Shown here one piece after another: positions 1 to 8,220 of a stretch of 45,182 nucleotides of DNA (positions within the stretch are counted from its first letter, which is position 1; every line of letters begins with the position of its first letter). Location of the stretch: positions 204,191 through 249,372 of the forward strand of contig DGWD01000008.1 in NCBI GenBank assembly GCA_002395155.1, written 5' to 3'. Origin of the DNA: Treponema sp. UBA4267. GTDB taxonomy: Bacteria > Spirochaetota > Spirochaetia > Treponematales > Treponemataceae. A model generated the notes under the pieces. The model was not told where the DNA came from. It made no database searches and saw nothing but the letters and a program-made list of their open reading frames with translations. A program made the position numbers and the translations under genes.

Positions 1-1703
1 TCTTCGTGGCACATGAGCATGATTAAGCGGTCCAAGCCTGGGGCAATTCCTCCGTGTGGTGGAGCACCAAACTTGAAGGCCTGTACTAAGAAGCCAAATG
101 CTTTTTCGGCACGTTCGCGGCTGTAGCCTACGATTTCGAAAATACGTTCCTGAAGAGCTGGATCATTAATACGCATAGAACCTGAAGCCAATTCATAGCC
201 GTTCAAAACTAAGTCGTACAAATCACCTTTTACAGCACCTGGGTCACTTTCGAGTGTATCCCAATACTGTTTCTGAGGAAGAGTGAACATGTGGTGTTCT
301 GTTTCCCACTTATTTTCTTCTTCGTTCCATGCAAAGTATGGGAAGTCAATAATCCATGCAAAGTGGAATTCATCATCTGGATTATAAAGATTTAAGTCTT
401 TTCCAAGCTGTTTGCGTACTGCACCAAGAGCTGTACATGCCAGCTGCCAGCTTTCATCACTTACAAACAAAAGAAGATCGTTCTTTTCTGCACCAAGTTT
501 TGCACAGATTTCAGCTTCTTTTCCAGCGTAGAACTTAGAAATTCCACCTTCAAATACGCCTTCTGCATTAACTTTCATCCATGCAAGACCTTTTGCCTTG
601 TATGTTTTTGCAACTGCTTCAAGAGCTTCAATATTCTTGCGGCTGTATTTATCTGCAACGTTCTTTACAACAAGAGCCTTCAAACCAGAACGTTTGTGTC
701 TCTGAACATCGCGACCAGCATTAGCAGCACCTGCTTTGAATGCGTTAAAGTCTGCCAAATCAGCCATAAAAGTAGCGTCCTGCATCTTCATGTCAAAACG
801 TAAATCTGGCTTATCTGAACCGTAAAGATCAAAAGCGTCTTCCCAGGCAATGCGGTCAAACTTAGCAGGCAAATCATAATTCAAAGTCTTTTTGAAGATG
901 TACTGCATCATTCCTTCTGTTGTAGAAAGAACTTCTTCGCGGTTTGTGAATGACATTTCCATATCAATCTGAGTAAATTCAGGCTGACGGTCTCCGCGGG
1001 CATCTTCATCGCGGTAACAGCGGGCAATCTGGAAGTATTTGTCGAATCCAGAAACCATCAAAAGCTGTTTATAAAGCTGTGGGCTCTGTGGAAGTGAATA
1101 GAATTTTCCAGGGTGAACACGGCTTGGAACTAAGTAGTCGCGGGCTCCTTCTGGAGTAGATTTGATAAAGGTTGGAGTTTCAATTTCCAAAAATCCTTTT
1201 GAAGTCAAATATTCGCGTGTTGCAAAAGTTACCTGAGAGCGGAGGATGATGTTGTGCTGCATTGGATCGCGGCGCAAATCAAGATAACGGTACTTAAGAC
1301 GGAGATCTTCATTTGGAATTACAAGACTTCCATCCTTCTGGCGAACTTCTTCAATTGAGAAAGGTAAATCCTGAGAAGTTGTAAAGATTTCAATATCATC
1401 TGCCTCAACTTCAATTTCACCAGTTGCCATATCCTTGTTGATATCTTTTTCAGCACGAGCGGCAACAATACCTTCTACTGCAATACAATATTCTGATTTA
1501 AGTGATGATGCGATTTCTTTTACTTTGTCGCTGGCCTTATCACCAACTGTTACCTGAGTAATACCATAGCGGTCACGAAGACGGATAAATATAAGTCCGC
1601 CCAAATCGCGAGTGCGGCTTACCCAACCATTTAATACTACTTTCTTGCCGACATCAGCTTTTGTAAGCTCACCGCAAGTTACTGTACGTTTTGAGTTTTC
1701 CAT
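1..1703 (-). CDS. aspS: Aspartyl-tRNA synthetase, 3' end beyond window
   Basis: Charges tRNA-Asp with aspartate in the cytoplasm. Reading from the ATG at 1701-1703 gives 567 codons without a stop until the window edge; bacterial AspRS is usually near 590 residues, so only about 20-30 C-terminal residues are missing. Visible in order: N-terminal OB-fold anticodon-binding domain (CGELT, then GWVSRTRDLGGLIF), class II motif 2 (CYRDEDARGDRQPEF), the QSPQ loop (LPQSPQLYKQ), a bacterial-type GAD insertion in the middle, and motif 3 (GGIAPGLDRL) close to the edge. This is the bacterial, not the archaeal, form, in contrast to pheT in this window. It is the downstream-most gene of the minus-strand group, separated from the next gene by a terminator. 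Confidence 0.97.
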   Translation of the reverse strand, partial: MENSKRTVTCGELTKADVGKKVVLNGWVSRTRDLGGLIFIRLRDRYGITQVTVGDKASDKVKEIASSLKSEYCIAVEGIVAARAEKDINKDMATGEIEVEADDIEIFTTSQDLPFSIEEVRQKDGSLVIPNEDLRLKYRYLDLRRDPMQHNIILRSQVTFATREYLTSKGFLEIETPTFIKSTPEGARDYLVPSRVHPGKFYSLPQSPQLYKQLLMVSGFDKYFQIARCYRDEDARGDRQPEFTQIDMEMSFTNREEVLSTTEGMMQYIFKKTLNYDLPAKFDRIAWEDAFDLYGSDKPDLRFDMKMQDATFMADLADFNAFKAGAANAGRDVQRHKRSGLKALVVKNVADKYSRKNIEALEAVAKTYKAKGLAWMKVNAEGVFEGGISKFYAGKEAEICAKLGAEKNDLLLFVSDESWQLACTALGAVRKQLGKDLNLYNPDDEFHFAWIIDFPYFAWNEEENKWETEHHMFTLPQKQYWDTLESDPGAVKGDLYDLVLNGYELASGSMRINDPALQERIFEIVGYSRERAEKAFGFLVQAFKFGAPPHGGIAPGLDRLIMLMCHE

Positions 1704-1791
1704 AGATAACTACCTTTAATTAAAAATCCATATTATTTTAGTGATATAGAAGATTTTGTACAATTAGATTTTTGAAAGGCAGTTTTATGGC

Positions 1792-1825
1792 AAAAAAAAC
1801 GGACTCCTCAAAACTGAAGAATCCG
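1792..1825 (-). terminator. Rho-independent terminator
   Basis: On the minus strand an 11-bp stem (arms 1800-1810 and 1815-1825, two G-T wobbles, 4-base loop) is followed by eight T residues (plus-strand A tract at 1792-1799). It ends the transcript of the hemolysin III-like gene just upstream of it and insulates aspS. Confidence 0.75.
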
Positions 1826-1894
1826 GTAATTATTTTTAACTTAGAAGAAACAGGCACTTTCGAACTTAACCCGAAAACCTTATCTTTATCTATC

Positions 1895-2794
1895 CTAGTT
1901 AATAAAGAACATTGAAAGGAATATATAAACACTACCCAAAAGCATGATTACATTTCCAATAAAATGCATGTACTTTATCTTTCTTAAATTATAGAAAACA
2001 ATTCCTACAACATAGAAAACTGCACCTATAATCAACATTGAAAAACTCTTTGTTGAAAGAACCTGATAAAGATTTCTTGCAACAACAAGACCAGAGAAAC
2101 CTGCAACAACATAAAGAATTGTATTTAAGTTCTCAAACTTACGACCTGCAATTGCGTAAAAAAGAATACCTACAAAAACTACAGTCCAAACAATTCCAAA
2201 AAGAATCCATCCGCTTAAGCTCTGTAATTTTGTAATTGTATATGCTGAATAACAGAATCCAATAATCAGGAAAGTCCAGGTATGAGCCAAACGATTAAAA
2301 ACGGCTTTAGCTGTAAAATTTGTAAGGGCATGCTGTAAAAGCGAGAATAAATACATCAAAATCATTGAAGCACCAAAAAGTGAATAGAAAATGATAGTTG
2401 TAGTAATATATTCCTGAGCTTTACCAATAGCAATTGTATCAAGAATTGCTGTGCCTGCAATAAATAAACAAGCTCCAATTCCCTGAATAATTGAAGAAGC
2501 AATTTCTTCACCAACAGTAAGATGACGAACTTTCTTTTCCGCTTCAATCAACTTCTTTTCGGTTTCGATTCGCTTTGCAGCTATTTTCTGCTTTCTTTCG
2601 TTTTTAGCATAATTTTCAGCTGCATATTTTGCCTTTAAACGCTCGGGGTCTTCAGAATACTGAATGTTAATTTCCTGAACTGACTTTTCATAATCTTCTT
2701 TTAACTGGCGAAGACGAACTTGTTTTTTCTCTTTTATTGATTTAAGAGTTGATTTGCGAACTGCCTTAGCAGCAATATCATCTTGTCGTGACAT
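1895..2794 (-). CDS. Hemolysin III/PAQR-family membrane protein with N-terminal coiled coil
   Basis: A 299-residue inner-membrane protein. Residues 1 to about 90 are highly charged and probably coiled coil (repeated K/E-rich heptads); from about residue 95 there are seven hydrophobic segments. The order GEEIASSIIQGIGA, YSLFGASMILMYLFSLLQHAL, NRLAHTWTFLIIG, GWILFGIVW, GAVFYVVGIVFY and a last helix with MHFIGN fits hemolysin III (YqfA/PAQR) proteins. The family usually has a zinc site made by one His after helix 2 (here H in LLQHAL) and an HxxxH pair in the last helix; here the second His of that pair is Asn and the Asp before the LxH of helix 3 is Ala, so the metal site looks incomplete. The cytoplasmic coiled-coil extension is not typical of the family. 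Function unknown; hemolytic activity is not implied by the name. Confidence 0.75.
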   Translation of the reverse strand: MSRQDDIAAKAVRKSTLKSIKEKKQVRLRQLKEDYEKSVQEINIQYSEDPERLKAKYAAENYAKNERKQKIAAKRIETEKKLIEAEKKVRHLTVGEEIASSIIQGIGACLFIAGTAILDTIAIGKAQEYITTTIIFYSLFGASMILMYLFSLLQHALTNFTAKAVFNRLAHTWTFLIIGFCYSAYTITKLQSLSGWILFGIVWTVVFVGILFYAIAGRKFENLNTILYVVAGFSGLVVARNLYQVLSTKSFSMLIIGAVFYVVGIVFYNLRKIKYMHFIGNVIMLLGSVYIFLSMFFIN

Positions 2795-2836
2795 AAATAC
2801 CTCTGCCTACATTTTTACACATTATGACATTTTTTG

Positions 2837-3604
2837 TCAATTTTGTCGACGATATAATTCGTATAAAAGAACTCCGGCAGCAACAGAAACATTCAAACTG
2901 TCAATTTTTCCACAAGTTGGAATTGAAACAATTGAGTCACACTTCTTTTCCAAAAGCTGAGAGATTCCACTTCCTTCGCTTCCCATTATAATACAAGTCT
3001 TTTCTGGGAAATCGATTGTACCCAGGGTCTGTCCCCCTGCATCTGCCCCGTAAATCCAAAATCCTGCTTCTTTTAATTCCTCTACCGCCCTTACAAGGTT
3101 GTTCACAATTGCAACAGGAACCCAGGCACTTGCACCAGCACTAGTACGGCCAATAACTTCGTTTCCTTCTATATCATTTGCACTATTGTGTTCTGGTAAA
3201 ACTACAAGACTTGCACCAAACTGATCGCAGGAACGGATGATTGCACCAACATTGTGAGGGTCTGTTACCTTATCCAAAACAAGGACACTAGCCTTTTTAG
3301 GAGCTGTCTTAATCCAGTCATCAAAGTTTACTATATTTGCAGTTTGCTTACTTTCACCAGAAAGAGTCATTACAATTCCACGATGATCCTGTAAAGCTTC
3401 GTCTAAATCTGCAACCATACTGTCCAAAGTTTTATTATCAACTTCCTGAACTTTAATGTTAGCTTCTTTTGCAGCAGCTAAAATCTTTTTTACACGAGGA
3501 CCAGGCTTACTGTAAGAAATTGTAACGCCATTTGAATTCTGGCTCTTAATTATTGCCCTAACCTTTTCTTCTATTGAATGAAAACCTGTTATAACCTTTG
3601 CCAT
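2837..3604 (-). CDS. rlmB: 23S rRNA (guanosine-2'-O-)-methyltransferase, RlmB/TrmH family
   Basis: A 255-residue SPOUT methyltransferase, expected to use SAM to methylate the 2'-OH of a guanosine in 23S rRNA (G2251 in E. coli). The N-terminal 85 residues form the L30e-like RNA-binding domain (begins ITGFHSIEE). Catalytic SPOUT motifs are complete: DKVTDPHNVGAIIRS with the catalytic Arg (motif 1), IIMGSEGSGIS (motif 2) and IPTCGKIDSLNVSVAAGVLLYE (motif 3). RlmB is favoured over other TrmH enzymes by length and motif 3, but target specificity is inferred. The coding strand carries a 12/13 match to the GGGGACAGACCCC motif at 3024-3037, read as GGQT. An intergenic terminator separates it from ychJ upstream. 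Confidence 0.88.
   Translation of the reverse strand: MAKVITGFHSIEEKVRAIIKSQNSNGVTISYSKPGPRVKKILAAAKEANIKVQEVDNKTLDSMVADLDEALQDHRGIVMTLSGESKQTANIVNFDDWIKTAPKKASVLVLDKVTDPHNVGAIIRSCDQFGASLVVLPEHNSANDIEGNEVIGRTSAGASAWVPVAIVNNLVRAVEELKEAGFWIYGADAGGQTLGTIDFPEKTCIIMGSEGSGISQLLEKKCDSIVSIPTCGKIDSLNVSVAAGVLLYELYRRQN
3024..3037 (-). repeat. GGGGACAGACCCC-like motif in rlmB
   Basis: On the coding (minus) strand the sequence reads GGGGACAGACCCT, one mismatch from the exact motif seen in four other genes. It encodes part of AGGQTL. It is the weakest of the five copies and may be chance codon use. Confidence 0.4.
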
Positions 3605-3609
3605 AAAAT

Positions 3610-3654
3610 CACCTTAAAAAATAAACGGTCCCCCAGAATAACCAAGGAACCGTT
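3610..3654 (-). terminator. Rho-independent terminator of ychJ
   Basis: Arms AACGGTCC (3624-3631) and GGAACCGTT (3646-3654) pair with one wobble; on the minus strand the stem is followed by TTTATTTTTT. It lies between ychJ and the ribosome-binding site of rlmB (AAGGTG, 6 bases before the ATG). Confidence 0.7.
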
Positions 3655-3697
3655 CTTAATAATCTAGTTTAATTTTTTAGTAAACAATCCTTTGGAA

Positions 3698-4195
3698 TTA
3701 ACGTCCACAGCACTGTTTATATTTTTTTCCTGAGCCACAAGGACATGGATCATTACGACCAACTTTTGCACCAACACGTTTTACTGTAGTTGGAATTACG
3801 TTTCCTGCAACATATTTCCAGTCACCATCAATATTTCTGAATAAAGAAATTTCGTGATGAACATCATGCATATTATGAAGAGTGTAATCAGCTGTAAATT
3901 CTACAATCTGTTCATTATCTTTTTCGCCCTTTTCTGTACGTAAAATTTTAAGACCATTCCATGTAGACTGATTACTCCAGTCTTCTGTTGCTTTACGGTC
4001 AACTTCACCAATTCCTTCGCCTTCTTCACAAGAATTAATGATGTAGTCAATTTCGTGTTTAACATAAGATGTATAACGTGCACGCATACAAGCTTCTGCA
4101 CTAGGAGCTTTAATAGTTCCCTTAATAATTGGTTCGCAGCATTCGCCGTATTTTTTTCCTGAACCACAAGGACATAAATCGTTATTTGTACTCAT
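3698..4195 (-). CDS. ychJ: YchJ family protein with two SEC-C zinc motifs
   Basis: A 165-residue protein of the UPF0225/YchJ family. It has a SEC-C zinc-binding motif at each end (CPCGSGKKYGECC at about residues 8-20 and CPCGSGKKYKQCC at the C-terminus), enclosing an NTF2-like middle domain that contains the family sequence MRARYTSYV. The length and domain order match the family. SEC-C motifs in SecA bind Zn and help contact SecB/ribosome, but the role of YchJ itself is not established. It is transcribed alone on the minus strand, divergent from the gene at 4261, with a terminator right after it. Confidence 0.9.
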   Translation of the reverse strand: MSTNNDLCPCGSGKKYGECCEPIIKGTIKAPSAEACMRARYTSYVKHEIDYIINSCEEGEGIGEVDRKATEDWSNQSTWNGLKILRTEKGEKDNEQIVEFTADYTLHNMHDVHHEISLFRNIDGDWKYVAGNVIPTTVKRVGAKVGRNDPCPCGSGKKYKQCCGR

Positions 4196-4260
4196 AATTT
4201 TTATTTTAGTGAATTTTTTTTCTCTCTACAAGATTTATAAAATACATTACACTTAAAGAT

Positions 4261-5403
4261 ATGAATAAACATGATTTAAGCAGAAATTTCTGGATGCTTG
4301 ACGGTTCTTTCGCCAAACAAGGGTACGACTGGTGGTGGCACAGCCTTACTGGTATTAATGAAAAAACTGGGCAGGAAAAAGCCTTCTTCGTAGAATATTT
4401 TACCTGTAATCCTGCTCTTGCAAATAAAAAAGATGGGGGACAGACCCCTACACTTGGACAAGCCCCTGAAAGTAAAGAAAAAGGCCTGAAACCCTCCTAT
4501 TTAATGGTAAAATGCGGATGGTGGGGACAGGACGCTAATCAACTTCATCAATTTATTCCATGGAAAGATGTTTCTATAAAAAATGAAAAAAATGGATTCC
4601 AACTCCAGGCCCCAGGTTTTTCTGCCAGCGATACCCATATTACTGGAAAGGTAGAAATTACAGATTCCGTAAATCATCCTGAGTGGATGTGTGGGGATGG
4701 TTCTATGGAATGGGACCTTTCTATAGAAAAAGACGTTGCCTTTAATGTAGGTTACGGAGCCAGTAAAATCTTCCGCGATTTAAAAGCTTTTGAAATGTAC
4801 TGGCATGCAGAAGGCATGAAATCACGTTTTCAAGGTTATATAATTGCAAATGGCCAAAAGTACATCATCAAGAAAGAGACTTCTTTTGGTTATTCCGACA
4901 AAAACTGGGGTTGCAATTTTACAAGTCCATGGGTTTGGCTTTCTTCAAACGATTTAGTCAGCAAAAAAACAGGTAAACGCCTGGAAAATTCGGTTTTTGA
5001 CATTGGAGGTGGTTGTCCAAAAGTTTTTGGTATAGCCTTAAAACGCAAGCTCTTGAGCGACTTCTGGTACGAAGGCAAATCTTATGAGTTTAACTTTTCT
5101 AAATTTTGGACTTGTTGCCGCACTAAGTTTGACTGCAAGGAAACTGAAGATAAAATCATCTGGTATGTTCGCCAGGAAACCAAAAAAGCAATTATGGAAA
5201 CTCAGATGGAGTGCCCAAAATCTCAAATGCTTTTAGTAAACTATGAATCTCCTGATGGAAAAAAACGCCATACCCGTCTATGGAATGGTGGTACTGGATA
5301 TGGCAATATAAAATTATATAAAAAATCATTTGGTAAGACTGAGCTTTTAGATGAAATTGAAGCAAAGCATGCTGGATGCGAATGGGGTGAATATGAACGT
5401 TAA
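4261..5403 (+). CDS. Tocopherol cyclase-like protein
   Basis: A 380-residue protein without signal peptide, rich in Trp and Gly. Segments such as GYDWWWHSLTG, PSYLMVKCGWWGQD, FQGYIIANGQKYII, FGYSDKNWGCNF and WVWLSSNDL match the lipocalin-like fold of the tocopherol cyclase-like family (Pfam Tocopherol_cycl), found in plants and also in many anaerobic bacteria that make no tocopherol. The substrate here is unknown; an amphipathic or lipid ligand is the usual guess. A loop at about residues 57-80 carries an exact GGGGACAGACCCC motif read as GGQTP and looks like extra sequence before PSYLMVK. The 3' end overlaps the next gene by 11 bases, so the two are probably co-translated. Confidence 0.6.
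   Translation: MNKHDLSRNFWMLDGSFAKQGYDWWWHSLTGINEKTGQEKAFFVEYFTCNPALANKKDGGQTPTLGQAPESKEKGLKPSYLMVKCGWWGQDANQLHQFIPWKDVSIKNEKNGFQLQAPGFSASDTHITGKVEITDSVNHPEWMCGDGSMEWDLSIEKDVAFNVGYGASKIFRDLKAFEMYWHAEGMKSRFQGYIIANGQKYIIKKETSFGYSDKNWGCNFTSPWVWLSSNDLVSKKTGKRLENSVFDIGGGCPKVFGIALKRKLLSDFWYEGKSYEFNFSKFWTCCRTKFDCKETEDKIIWYVRQETKKAIMETQMECPKSQMLLVNYESPDGKKRHTRLWNGGTGYGNIKLYKKSFGKTELLDEIEAKHAGCEWGEYER
4436..4448 (+). repeat. GGGGACAGACCCC motif, copy in tocopherol cyclase-like gene
   Basis: Exact 13-base motif on the coding strand, followed by T. Read in frame as GGQTP within a low-complexity loop between CNPALANKK and PSYLMVK. Confidence 0.7.
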
Positions 5404-6544
5404 AGAGTTTTTTAGCAAAAAGACAGTGATTTTTGGAATAGTCTCGACTATTATATGTGCATTTTCTTTTATCTGGTTTACAAATACCTGCGGATATCAG
5501 GGAACATTGAACTGGCACAAGGCAATTCTTCTTGCAACACGCCTTTTAATGATAACTGTATTTTTACCAGCCATTTTCCTTATCATTAATTTGATAAAAA
5601 ATAATAAAGTTACCCGAATTGTTTCCTATGCTTTTTCTGGATGTTTTGGAATAATCTGGTTGGGCATTTTTATTGCTTTTAATATTATTGCTAGTGCAAA
5701 AGTTGATAATTCCGGAATCAATCTTATAAAACTTAATCAAATTCCTGCATTTAAGCATATTGCAGTTGCCTCTGACCCACACTGGGGAGCTTCCAGTGCA
5801 AATGCAGAAGCCCGTATAAAAATCTTAAAAAATATTGAAAGTAAAGATTATGATATGTGTCTTCTTACAGGCGATATTTCTGACTTTGGAATGATTACTT
5901 CCTACATGGATGAAGCAGTTTCTGATATTAGAACTTACATGCCTACTACCCCTCTCAGAGCAATTCCAGGTAACCACGATGCCCTTATCAATGGTCTTCC
6001 AATTTTCAAACACACTTTCATGGACGCACATGACAAATACAATTTCCGCATGGACAGTGGCAAGGTTCACATCATCTTTTTAAATATGCTTTGGGATTCT
6101 ACAGAACTTGATAAAAGCCAGGAAAAATGGTTGATTAAGCAGCTTGAAGAAATTCCTGAGGAAGAAACTGTTATTGTAATTTCTCACTGTTATGTTATTT
6201 CTTCTGGTTATTATGATCCTGCTGCAGGACGTAGCTGGGGTGATTTAAGTGATGTAATGAACCGTCTCTGTCCAATTTTTGAAAAATATCATGTTGACCT
6301 ACATATGAGCGGACACGACCACTTCTTTGAATATCTTGAAAAAGATGGAGTTAACTATATGGTTCTTGGAGCAATGGGTGGAAAGCTTGATGATCCTCTT
6401 ACCTATAATTCTCCATATTCTAAATGGGTAGATAATAAAGTTTTTGGTTATGTTGATTTACTTTTTACAGACAACACAATTGAACTTACTTGTTTTACTC
6501 AGGATGATGAAGTTTTGTTCACAAAATCAATCAAAACAAAATAA
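5393..6544 (+). CDS. Membrane-anchored metallophosphoesterase
   Basis: A 383-residue calcineurin-type phosphoesterase. Three hydrophobic segments come first (about residues 8-30, 42-63 and 70-95), then the catalytic domain with its metal-ligand motifs in order: SDPHWG (D128, H130), GDISD (160-164), GNHDA (193-197), SHCYV and GHDHFF. The domain probably faces the periplasm, as in YkuE/YaeI-like enzymes, but the substrate (phosphodiester, UDP-diacylglucosamine or other) cannot be told. The first Asp motif is DPH instead of the common DLH. The ATG at 5393 is chosen because a GGGGTGA sits 5 bases upstream and it gives only an 11-base overlap with the previous gene; an in-frame ATG at 5351 would add 14 residues. 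Confidence 0.85.
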   Translation: MNVKEFFSKKTVIFGIVSTIICAFSFIWFTNTCGYQGTLNWHKAILLATRLLMITVFLPAIFLIINLIKNNKVTRIVSYAFSGCFGIIWLGIFIAFNIIASAKVDNSGINLIKLNQIPAFKHIAVASDPHWGASSANAEARIKILKNIESKDYDMCLLTGDISDFGMITSYMDEAVSDIRTYMPTTPLRAIPGNHDALINGLPIFKHTFMDAHDKYNFRMDSGKVHIIFLNMLWDSTELDKSQEKWLIKQLEEIPEEETVIVISHCYVISSGYYDPAAGRSWGDLSDVMNRLCPIFEKYHVDLHMSGHDHFFEYLEKDGVNYMVLGAMGGKLDDPLTYNSPYSKWVDNKVFGYVDLLFTDNTIELTCFTQDDEVLFTKSIKTK

Positions 6545-6563
6545 ATTAATATAGAAGCTTAGA

Positions 6564-8177
6564 ATGTCAGACACCTTAATTAAGATTAACAATTGTAGAA
6601 TTGAAAACTCTCGACAGGCCATAATTCCTGAATTGACCTGGCAGATGGAGGAAGGCCAAAACTGGCTGATAATTGGTCCCAACGGTGGAGGAAAAGCAGA
6701 TTTCGTAAATGCCCTTGCAGGCAACTTTACAATTTGCCCAAATCCAAATAAAACAAATGAATCTCCATCAATTTATTCAAATCTTTTTCAGTCTTCTACA
6801 GAAATTGTTTCATTGGAAAGAGCTGCAAAAATTATTCAGGAAGAACGCGAAAACGATGAAAGCGATTATGTTGAAGGAGGTGTCGATCACGGAAGAAGCG
6901 GCCGTCTCTTTATCACACAAGGCTTTATGAATATTAAAAAAGGTGATCCCCTTCCTCCTGAAGCTCAAAAACTTGAAGGCCAACCTGCAATTAAACTTTG
7001 CGGAATCGAAAAAATTTTGGATCGCGGCTTAAAATACATGTCTACTGGCGAAATCCGTAGAACTCTTTTAGCCCGGGCTTTAATTTCTGGAAAAAAACTT
7101 TTAATTTTGTCTGACCCTTTTGCAGGCCTGGATATAGAAAGCCGTACAATCCTCTTGGACTTTTTTAACAGTATTTCTTCTAAATCTTCAAAGAATAAAG
7201 ATACAACTCACATAATTCTTGGAATGGAGCGCTGGCACGAAATTCCCGATGCCATAAGTCACGTCCTTGAATTCAGCGATAAAAAGGTTTCTTTTTGTGG
7301 TAGCCGTTCTGACTACGAAAAATTACTTGCAGAACGAAAGGCTAAAAATGCAAAAAAAGCTGATAAAGAAAAAGAGTTTTTTTCGGAAGAACTTAAAGCT
7401 CTACAACAAGAGTCAGAAAAATCTTCAGAAGAAAGCAGTAATGTTTCTCAATCAACACCAACTCCCCAAAATAATAAAGAAATCTTAATCCAAATGAACC
7501 ATGTAAACGTAGGCTGGGGTGAAAACCACGTTCTTATAGACTTAAACTGGACTTTGCACAAGGGAGAACACTGGCTGGTTCGCGGTCCTAACGGAAGCGG
7601 TAAAACCACCTTCCTGGAACTTATAACCGGCGATAATAAGCAGGTATACTGCAACGATATCCACATTTTTGGAATAAAACGCGGAAGTGGAGAAAGCATT
7701 TGGGACATAAAAAAGGACTTGGGTATTGTTTCCTACAGAATGCATGTAGAATACAGAATGCTGGGTGGAACTAGTCTTCAAAACGTTATAATCAGCGGTT
7801 TTAGAGATTCCATCGGTCTATATGGCTCTGCTTCTGATAATGAAATTGCAAAAGCAAGACAATGGCTCAAACTGGGTGGATTTCAAGGACGAGAACTAGA
7901 GTCTTTTGGTTCTTTGAGTTACGGTGAACAGAGAGCTGTTTTAATTTTACGTTCCGCAGTTAAATGTCCAAAGGTCTTAATTTTAGACGAACCTTGTCAC
8001 GGTTTGGATGAAGCCTACAGGGGAAAAATTTTGCAACTGATGGAAGAAATTGCAAAAAGCGGAAGTACAACTCTTTTACATGTAACCCATGATCCTTCCG
8101 AAATCCTTCCATGCGAAAAACATATTTTGGAACTGCAACCTGGTCAAAATCCAATGTATAAAATAATAAATAATTAA
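6564..8177 (+). CDS. Double ABC-domain ATPase, ModF/PhrA-like
   Basis: A 537-residue protein with two ABC ATPase domains and no membrane segments, like ModF (PhrA) of E. coli, which lies with molybdate transport genes but has no known transport partner. The second domain (from about residue 310) is canonical: Walker A GPNGSGKTTF, signature SYGEQRAVL, Walker B LILDEPCHGLD. The first domain is unusual: Walker A GPNGGGKADF lacks the Ser/Thr after Lys, Walker B reads LILSDPFAGLD, so the Asp is Ser and the catalytic Glu is Asp, and the signature is MSTGEIRR. The first site may bind ATP without hydrolysing it. No molybdate permease or binding protein is near. It follows the phosphoesterase by 19 bases; a hairpin at its 3' end overlaps the next start codon. 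Confidence 0.8.
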   Translation: MSDTLIKINNCRIENSRQAIIPELTWQMEEGQNWLIIGPNGGGKADFVNALAGNFTICPNPNKTNESPSIYSNLFQSSTEIVSLERAAKIIQEERENDESDYVEGGVDHGRSGRLFITQGFMNIKKGDPLPPEAQKLEGQPAIKLCGIEKILDRGLKYMSTGEIRRTLLARALISGKKLLILSDPFAGLDIESRTILLDFFNSISSKSSKNKDTTHIILGMERWHEIPDAISHVLEFSDKKVSFCGSRSDYEKLLAERKAKNAKKADKEKEFFSEELKALQQESEKSSEESSNVSQSTPTPQNNKEILIQMNHVNVGWGENHVLIDLNWTLHKGEHWLVRGPNGSGKTTFLELITGDNKQVYCNDIHIFGIKRGSGESIWDIKKDLGIVSYRMHVEYRMLGGTSLQNVIISGFRDSIGLYGSASDNEIAKARQWLKLGGFQGRELESFGSLSYGEQRAVLILRSAVKCPKVLILDEPCHGLDEAYRGKILQLMEEIAKSGSTTLLHVTHDPSEILPCEKHILELQPGQNPMYKIINN

Positions 8178-8183
8178 TAATAC

Positions 8184-8220
8184 AAGCCGATAATTTTTGT
8201 ATGAAAAAGATTATCGGCTT
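8184..8220 (+). terminator. Hairpin with T tract that encloses the start codon of the GH18 gene
   Basis: Perfect 11-bp arms AAGCCGATAAT (8184-8194) and ATTATCGGCTT (8210-8220), 15-base loop, followed by ATTTTTTG. It has the form of a terminator for the ABC gene, but the ATG at 8201 lies in the loop and the right arm encodes residues IIGL of the signal peptide. Confidence 0.6.

Noticed and set aside
4525..4537. GGGGACAGGACGC in the tocopherol cyclase-like gene
   Set aside because: Encodes the family sequence WWGQD and diverges after GGGGACAG, so it is explained by the protein.
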